From Arthrobacter sp. KBS0703 (GTDB lineage Bacteria; Actinomycetota; Actinomycetes; Actinomycetales; Micrococcaceae), in NCBI RefSeq assembly GCF_002008315.2, contig NZ_MVDG02000001.1, positions 2,666,001-2,730,000 on the forward strand: a stretch of DNA of 64,000 nucleotides. The letters are read 5' to 3'. The stretch's first letter is position 1, and every line of letters begins with the position of its first letter. A program made the position numbers and the translations under genes. Of the stretch, positions 59,093 to 64,000 are shown in pieces. Below the pieces are notes generated by a model, which saw nothing but the letters and a program-made list of their open reading frames with translations, had not been told where the DNA came from and made no database searches.

Positions 59093-60415
59093 CTACTTGC
59101 CTGGTGCAGCCCCGAGGTCCGCTTCTTCCCGCAGCTGCTGCCGGCGTTCCAGCCAGGGTCCCGCCGCGTATCCGACGACGACGCCGATGCCCACTTCCGC
59201 GGCCAGCCAGACCGCCGTCCACAGCGGGTCCGGGCCGATGTCCGTGAGGCGGCCGATTCCGGCCGATCCCCGCGCGATCCAGGCCAGGACACCGGCCAGC
59301 ACCCCGGCGGCCACGCCGATGATGCCGCCGAGGACCACCGTGGAGGCGGCAGCGGTGAACCAGCGCGTGCGGACCTTGATGGACAGCCATTCGTCGAAGT
59401 GGTTTTCGCCTTCGCGCAGGAACCACCAGCCGGCCAGGACACCGGCGAGCACAGGCACCACGAGGGCCACGAAGCCGAAGTCCAGCGGGCCGGCCGGAAT
59501 GGCCGCAAACACCGGGACGGACGGCAGCGGGCCGACGGCCGTGCCGAGCGGACCCACCTGCGATCCGGCGCCGAGCGCAAAGCCCGAGCCGGACACCCAG
59601 GCGAGCGCGAACACGGCGAGGTTGGGGATGAAGCCGAGCTGGGCAATGGTGAGCACCGCGCCTCCCATGGCTCCGGCGTCGAGCCCTTCATAGACCGCCA
59701 CCACGAGGTTCCAGTGGATGAAGAGGTCCGCCGCCAAAAGCGCCGAGGACATCGCCACCGCCGCCATGACGGCCACGAAACCCGCTTTCGCGGCGGAGGC
59801 CAGGTAGGACCCGGCCCAGCGGGAGTGCTGGCTGGTGCGGGCAATCCAATCCACGGCGTCGACGCCGATCAGCCGGCTCCATGATCCGGCCTCGCGCCGT
59901 GCGCCGATCACCATGCCCAGGGCAAAGGGGACCAGGGGCAGCAGGGCGGCCCACCAAAGGAACACCTCCACCTCGTCAGTCCGGCAGACGAAGCCGGTGG
60001 CGATGCCAAAAGCCGAGTAGACGAGCCAGGAACCCAGCAGCGCCTGCCACAACTGGTCCGTGTAAGAAGCCCGGGCGAGGCGCCGGCCGGCACGCCAGGC
60101 CAACAGGAACGGGATGAGCGTCAGGCCGAGCGGGATGAGCGAGAGCGTGCCGGTTGCCGGCCGGGCCGCGGCACCCTCGGCAACGGTGGTCACGTACAGC
60201 GGCACGCCGTGGATGACCAGCCATGCCTGGCCCGCCAGGCGGGCCAAAACGTCGAGGTGCGTGTCGCGGAAACCGGACGTTGCCCACACCGCCGCGATGG
60301 GCGCAATGACCGCCAGGGCGGAAATGATTGCCGCCTGGGCCGACTCCAGTCCGCCCTGCAGCCATAGGGGCATGGGGAGGCCACGGTCTCCGGTCTGATC
60401 AGCGCGCAGTTTCAT
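59093..60415 (-). CDS. DUF6350 membrane protein (PerM-like)
   Basis: About 440 residues from the ATG at 60415 (MKLRADQTGDRGLPMPLW); upstream in-frame ATGs at 60433 and 60523 are possible. Ten or so membrane helices span the protein. DUF6350 proteins sit beside purN in actinobacteria and include mycobacterial PerM, linked to cell division and persistence. The protein is mostly hydrophobic with a short polar C-tail (WLERRQQLREEADLG). The role is assigned by family resemblance and position only. Confidence 0.82.
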   Translation of the reverse strand: MKLRADQTGDRGLPMPLWLQGGLESAQAAIISALAVIAPIAAVWATSGFRDTHLDVLARLAGQAWLVIHGVPLYVTTVAEGAAARPATGTLSLIPLGLTLIPFLLAWRAGRRLARASYTDQLWQALLGSWLVYSAFGIATGFVCRTDEVEVFLWWAALLPLVPFALGMVIGARREAGSWSRLIGVDAVDWIARTSQHSRWAGSYLASAAKAGFVAVMAAVAMSSALLAADLFIHWNLVVAVYEGLDAGAMGGAVLTIAQLGFIPNLAVFALAWVSGSGFALGAGSQVGPLGTAVGPLPSVPVFAAIPAGPLDFGFVALVVPVLAGVLAGWWFLREGENHFDEWLSIKVRTRWFTAAASTVVLGGIIGVAAGVLAGVLAWIARGSAGIGRLTDIGPDPLWTAVWLAAEVGIGVVVGYAAGPWLERRQQLREEADLGAAPGK

Positions 60416-60591
60416 CGTGTTCCATCGTGCCATGGGCGGCCCCGCCCGGCCGTTTTCGACAGGCTCAATCCCTTGAGAAGACGGCGTGGCGAGGGAGTCG
60501 GGAGGGCCCGTCATAGAGGCCATGCCCAGCGCTTTTTCGAGGGTACGGACGTAAAATTAGCATGTCCGCAATCAGTGGTTGGAGGCAGAAA

Positions 60592-61053
60592 ATGACTACC
60601 GCATCCCCACATGCACACGGCGTTCACTTTGGTCGGGCAGACGTCCAGAACGCTGGCATGGGTGTTGGTATTGTCGCGTTGGTGGCTGGTGTACTGGCAT
60701 TTGTCCCAGGCATCACCGCCCGGTATGGCGAACTGATGTTCCTTGGGCCTGATTCGCACGCCATGTTGTTTGGCCTGTTCCAGGTATCCATCCTGCTCAA
60801 CGTTGTGCAGTTGGTTATCGGCGGAACCGGCTGGGCGATGTCCCGCAGTGAAATGGGTGCGCGCAGGTTCCTCATGGGCGCCGGGGCGCTGTACATCATC
60901 CTCAGCATCTACGGGCTCAGTGTCGGAGTGGATTCGGCGGCCAATTTCCTGTCGCTGAACATGACGGATAGCTGGACCCTGTTGGTGGTGGGTGTACTGA
61001 TGATTGCCGCCGGCTGGATGTTCTCGCGGCATCTGGCCGAGGACAGGAAATAA
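60592..61053 (+). CDS. DUF4383-family small membrane protein
   Basis: 153 residues. The ATG at 60592 has GGAGG at 60581-60585 and gives MTTASPHAHGVHFGRADVQN; a longer start is weaker. Four membrane helices are visible, with LLNVVQLVIGGTGWAMSRS in the second. DUF4383 proteins are small four-helix membrane proteins of unknown role. It is divergent from the DUF6350 gene. Confidence 0.8.
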   Translation: MTTASPHAHGVHFGRADVQNAGMGVGIVALVAGVLAFVPGITARYGELMFLGPDSHAMLFGLFQVSILLNVVQLVIGGTGWAMSRSEMGARRFLMGAGALYIILSIYGLSVGVDSAANFLSLNMTDSWTLLVVGVLMIAAGWMFSRHLAEDRK

Positions 61054-61187
61054 ACCCGGAACGCGAACGCCGGGAACTAGGAGCCGCGAATGAGTAGATA
61101 TCTAATCTGAATATTCGTACTACCGGTTGGTGCAGGTGACCCGCGCAGATTCGTGGGCAGCTGCACCAGCTCTGTGTCGGGGGACAT

Positions 61188-61333
61188 CCCACACCCAAAA
61201 CCGCCAAATACGCACTTCAGGATGCCGGGCTGCCGCAGGCGTGTTCAACGTGGTGCACGGCAAGGGCCGCGTGGTGGGCGACGACCTGGTCCTCGACACC
61301 GTCAGCCCCATGCGTGCCGTGGTGAACACCTGA
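61188..61333 (+). pseudogene. Aldehyde dehydrogenase remnant
   Basis: The frame reads PTPKTAKYALQDAGLP, then after a one-base loss AGVFNVVHGKGRVVGDDLV, ending soon at a stop. This order (TP..A..L..AGLPAGVFNVVHG) is a core stretch of aldehyde dehydrogenases. Only about 45 codons remain. The fragment lacks both the upstream Rossmann part and the catalytic Cys region. It lies next to an IS110 element, which probably took part in the loss. Confidence 0.75.
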
Positions 61334-61366
61334 TATGTAGGTATTTCTTGTCAAGGGGGCAAGGGT

Positions 61367-61404
61367 GAGCGGTCCGAGACTGGGTGTCTTGGACCGCTCC
61401 TTTT
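61367..61404 (+). terminator. Terminator-like hairpin beside the IS110 element
   Basis: GAGCGGTCC (61367-61375) pairs with GGACCGCTC (61391-61399), followed by CTTTT. It points rightward, toward the convergent transposase gene. Confidence 0.7.
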
Positions 61405-62950
61405 GTGTTCCGTTCCTTGGGCCCGTCCGGGGCTGGCTGGCGCGTCGTGATCGACGGGCGCTGTCAGACTGATATGCGCGGGTTGGTTACCGCAGGACGA
61501 GGTGTTCGGCTGGAGGGGTGCCGCTGGTCTAGCAATGTCGGGCGTCACCGGAACTACCCGGTTGTCCATAGGTGTTTCGCGGGTCTCCTCCACGCTGCCA
61601 AGCCATCAGGACAGGGCCGGGAACGGCACACGTCTATTCATCCGTCCACGGCTGCTCCTGTTGGACCGCGGCGGCGAGGGACCAGCACCAGCCGGCCAAT
61701 TCGCGGGCGACGGCGACATTGGCGATGACCCGGCGTTTGTGCCGGGCTTCGAACTGCTCCCACTTGTGGTGCAACCGGTGGTTCCCCTGGTGTCCGCGGA
61801 CCCGGGAGGCCTCGTCGGCTGCATCCCAGCGGGAACGCATGTCGCGGCTGGCATTGTTGTAGGGGCGCCGGTGGTGCCACGCGGCCTCGACCAGCAGGCG
61901 TCGGGCGTGGGTGTTTCCGGTTTTGGTGATGGCTCCCTGGGACCGGGACGCACCGGAGGTATGTTCGGAGGGGACAAGACCCAGATACGCGCCGATCGTG
62001 GAGCCGGTGAAGCGGGTCCAGTCGCCGATCTCCACCGCCAGGCCGAAGGCGGTGAGCACCGAGATGCCGCGCAGACACATCAGCGCCCGCACGACCGGGG
62101 CATACGGCTCGGTCGCCGCCATCGCCGTGATCTTCGCATCCAAACGGTTGCGGCGGTCCAGCGTCAGCTCTGCCATTTCCAGGCCGGCCTCGTACGCAGC
62201 CTCCAGGGCAGGATCGTCGAAACGCTGCCGGTGCAGCCAGGTGTGGTGGGCGTCGGTCCAGGCATGGCCGCCGGAGTAGACCAGACCGTGGCGCAGCAGG
62301 AGCTTCGAGATCCGGTGCCTTGCCCGCATCAGATCCGAACGGACGTCCTCGCGGGCACGTACCAGATCACGGGCCGCCTCCTGAGCCGGACCCGGGACCC
62401 GCACCGGGGTAATTTGCCCGAGCAGCGCCAACCGGGCCAGATGCTCTGCATCGCGGGCATCGGTCTTCACCCGGTCCCCGGACGGCCGCTGGAGCTTGGA
62501 CGGCGCCGCGACCAGGCATTCGACCCCTGCGGCTGCCAGCAACCGGGCCAGGCCGAATCCCGTTGGGCCTGCCTCATAGACAACGCGGACCGGACCCGGC
62601 AATCCAGAAATCCACTCGGCGATCCCGGCATCGTTCGCGGCGAGGCTCTGACGCAGGATCTCGCCGGTCTCACGATCGATCGCGCAGCCCTTCACACTGC
62701 GCGCATGGACATCCAAACCCACGTAGGTACGCTTATTCATGGCTGGAACCTCCCGACGTTCAAATGTGGCTCTACCAGTCCACACCCCCGCCTCTTGGTG
62801 GCGGAACAGACCGTGGCCCGGCAACCCACGAACCTCTTTGAACCCGAGGTTCCAGTCCTACATCAGGGACCGGCCCGCCACACTTCATATCGTCTAGCAG
62901 TCCCGCAAAACCAGGCGCTGCGGCTTCACCGCCGGCATCTCCCCCGATTC
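61400..62950 (-). mobile_element. IS110-family insertion sequence (ends not defined)
   Basis: The element contains one transposase gene with long non-coding flanks: about 230 bp after the gene and about 210 bp before it. IS110 elements lack long terminal inverted repeats and target duplications, so the exact ends cannot be fixed here. The stated limits are rough. Confidence 0.5.
61634..62740 (-). CDS. IS110-family transposase (DEDD recombinase)
   Basis: 368 residues from the ATG at 62740, with GGGAGG 8 nt upstream. The N-terminal RuvC-like domain has the DEDD set: D10 (VGLDVHAR), E56 (VVYEAGP), D94 and D97 (KTDARDAEHLARL). The C-terminal Tnp20 domain contains LVPSEHTSGASRSQGAITKTGN, with the catalytic serine region. 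The frame is intact, so the element may be active. In this family a structured RNA from a non-coding end guides target and donor choice. Confidence 0.94.
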   Translation of the reverse strand: MNKRTYVGLDVHARSVKGCAIDRETGEILRQSLAANDAGIAEWISGLPGPVRVVYEAGPTGFGLARLLAAAGVECLVAAPSKLQRPSGDRVKTDARDAEHLARLALLGQITPVRVPGPAQEAARDLVRAREDVRSDLMRARHRISKLLLRHGLVYSGGHAWTDAHHTWLHRQRFDDPALEAAYEAGLEMAELTLDRRNRLDAKITAMAATEPYAPVVRALMCLRGISVLTAFGLAVEIGDWTRFTGSTIGAYLGLVPSEHTSGASRSQGAITKTGNTHARRLLVEAAWHHRRPYNNASRDMRSRWDAADEASRVRGHQGNHRLHHKWEQFEARHKRRVIANVAVARELAGWCWSLAAAVQQEQPWTDE

Positions 62951-63024
62951 GCTGGCGCCTGCCGGCACCCATGACCGCCACCTCCTCAGACCCCCACCTG
63001 CGGAGGCGGCACCTCAACAGGGTT
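62741..63024. other. Non-coding region upstream of the IS110 transposase
   Basis: About 284 bp with no credible gene. The part next to the transposase start belongs to the IS end and is a candidate location for its guide RNA. The far part is the 3' flank of the small membrane protein gene; an imperfect GCCGCCTCC/GGAGGTGGC dyad (about 62970-63010) may be that gene's terminator. Confidence 0.4.
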
Positions 63025-63204
63025 CTAGAAGCGGATCAGGGAGTACGGCTGGCTCGGCAGATTGCCCGCCGTCCAGGGGCGCTGCGACGGCTCGGCGGGC
63101 ATGTGGCCGCGTCCCGCGCGCAGGACTTCCCTCACCGTGGCGGCAATGGCCACAACGGCAATCACTGCCAGAACCAGCAGGACGACGGCGATCGAACCGG
63201 ACAT
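63025..63204 (-). CDS. Small single-pass membrane protein
   Basis: 59 residues, from the ATG at 63204 to the TAG at 63025. It reads MSGSIAVVLLVLAVIAVVAI, a single N-terminal membrane helix, then a basic, Pro-containing tail (REVLRAGRGHMPAEPSQRPW, TAGNLPSQPYSLIRF). AGAGG and GGAGG lie just upstream. The clean helix, codon bias and stop placement support a real gene. No named family is recognised. Confidence 0.6.
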   Translation of the reverse strand: MSGSIAVVLLVLAVIAVVAIAATVREVLRAGRGHMPAEPSQRPWTAGNLPSQPYSLIRF

Positions 63205-63367
63205 TCCTCCAACACCTCTTGCTTTAATTTTACGGCGGAGGAACCGGCGGATCGCTGTCAGCGGCCCACAAATCAGCGGCCAAATTGGCGCTGGGATATT
63301 TTTTGTCTAGACGGAACCGCTGGCCGGGCATATTCTGGTTTCCCATTGCCTCTGGGGGGTGTATCGG

Positions 63368-64000
63368 ATGGGCGGCAGCAGCGTGCGTCTCGTTTGCTCT
63401 GTTGCCGTGCGCTCGTTCTTGGCCCCCGCCATCCTTGCCTTGGCATGGCTGATATGGGGGTCCGCCGCTGCGGAGGCCTCGACTTTGGATGCGGGCCCGG
63501 CCGGGATTGCTGCCAGTTCCGCTTCAGATCTCATTGCGTCGCCTGCCGCAAAACCGTTGCGGGCTGCGCCTGCCGACCCGGCGATCCCGAACCTCAAGGC
63601 TCCCGTCGCCACCACAATTTCCGCCGTGGCGAGCACCGCAGACTCCGTGACCGGAACGGCCAGCGCTGTGGTGGGCGCCGCCAACACCACAGTGGGCAGT
63701 GCGACGGGCGCCGCCAACACCACAGTGGGCAGTGCGACGGGCGCCGCCAACACCGTCGTCGGCAGTGCGACGGGCACCGCCAACACGGTAGTCGGCGAGG
63801 CGGCCGCCGTCGCATCAACGGTGACCAAGCCGGCGGCCCCGGTGTTGGCGGAAGCGAACGAGGTCATTGGCGTCGTAGAGGGCGCTGTTCCCTCCGTACC
63901 GCCGGTGGAATCGCTGCCGGGCGTGCCGCCGGTAGTGACATCCCCGCGGGTCGATGCCCCTGAAGCTGCCGCAGCGGATAAGGCGCAAGCCGCACCGTCC
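63368..64000 (+). CDS. Secreted Ala/Val-rich repeat protein (3' part outside window)
   Basis: The first 211 residues of a gene cut by the window end. ATG at 63368 follows the same TGGGGGGTGT leader seen before the gene at 44617. The signal peptide has the core FLAPAILALAWLIWGSAAAEA, close to LAGAAALAWLAFSAPAADA in that gene. The mature part is Ala, Val, Thr and Gly rich with AANTTVGSATG repeats (about residues 104-145) and then a Pro-rich stretch. No known domain. It is probably a paralog of the 44617 protein. Confidence 0.75.
   Translation, partial: MGGSSVRLVCSVAVRSFLAPAILALAWLIWGSAAAEASTLDAGPAGIAASSASDLIASPAAKPLRAAPADPAIPNLKAPVATTISAVASTADSVTGTASAVVGAANTTVGSATGAANTTVGSATGAANTVVGSATGTANTVVGEAAAVASTVTKPAAPVLAEANEVIGVVEGAVPSVPPVESLPGVPPVVTSPRVDAPEAAAADKAQAAPS
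63677..63800 (+). repeat. 33-bp coding tandem repeat
   Basis: Copies at 63677-63709, 63710-63742 and 63743-63775 and a partial fourth encode the 11-residue unit AANTTVGSATG. The first two are nearly identical, which suggests recent duplication. Confidence 0.88.

Overview
The window reads as a chromosomal segment of a high-GC actinobacterium, most likely Arthrobacter, Pseudarthrobacter or a close relative in the Micrococcaceae. The reasons are the strong G/C third-position bias, frequent GTG and TTG starts, a monomeric NADP isocitrate dehydrogenase, a DUF6350 gene beside purN, LAXTG-type cell-wall anchoring and the overall gene set. This placement comes from gene content, not from a search. 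I found no rRNA, tRNA or CRISPR array.

Layout. 1-4.8 kb: a BMP-type nucleoside ABC importer (lipoprotein, ATPase, two permeases, the last one cut by the window edge). 5.1-7.1 kb: an ohrR-ohr-oxidoreductase peroxide operon with a visible OhrR-type operator. 7.2-9.6 kb: an M20 amidohydrolase and mannose-1-phosphate guanylyltransferase. 9.9-13.4 kb: sdhCDAB. 13.5-18.5 kb: a hydrolase, then a minus-strand run of membrane protein, xthA, trpS, 2'-5' RNA ligase and BrkB/YihY protein. 18.6-21.3 kb: a DrrAB-like exporter. 21.4-23.7 kb: a SHOCT protein and a NarL-type two-component system. 23.8-27.2 kb: folD and glyA divergent from purU. 28.3-35.3 kb: an apparent L-lysine to 5-aminovalerate locus (lysine 2-monooxygenase, amino-acid permease, alanine racemase, PucR regulator, aminovaleramidase). 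35.5-40.9 kb: a ROK repressor and a ChvE/GguAB-type sugar importer that share a promoter/operator box. 41.1-44.5 kb: a MacB/FtsX-type exporter and a Gfo/Idh/MocA oxidoreductase. 44.6-49.7 kb: a cell-envelope region with a secreted Ala/Pro-rich protein, an LANTG-anchored repeat protein, a membrane Ser/Thr kinase, a partner lipoprotein and an SRPBCC protein. 49.8-60.5 kb: icd, a secreted serine protease with a small downstream ORF, and purH, purN and DUF6350, with an MFS transporter, a collagen-like protein and a small membrane protein lodged among them. 60.6-64 kb: a DUF4383 protein, an aldehyde dehydrogenase remnant, an IS110-family element, a 59-residue membrane protein and the start of a second Ala/Pro-rich secreted protein.

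The sequence carries assembly artefacts. Nextera mosaic-end or mate-pair junction adaptor sequence sits at 22822-22859, 41366-41384, 41646-41683 and 48446-48482. It breaks three real genes: a histidine kinase, an FtsX-like permease and a lipoprotein. These should not be read as biological pseudogenes or Tn5 insertions.

The most interesting biology is the actinobacterial davB/davA-type lysine locus with its own racemase and regulator, the duplicated operator of the ROK/sugar-importer pair, the propeptide-like mini-ORF behind the secreted protease, the kinase/lipoprotein/LAXTG envelope region, and the IS110 element whose non-coding end may hold a bridge RNA.
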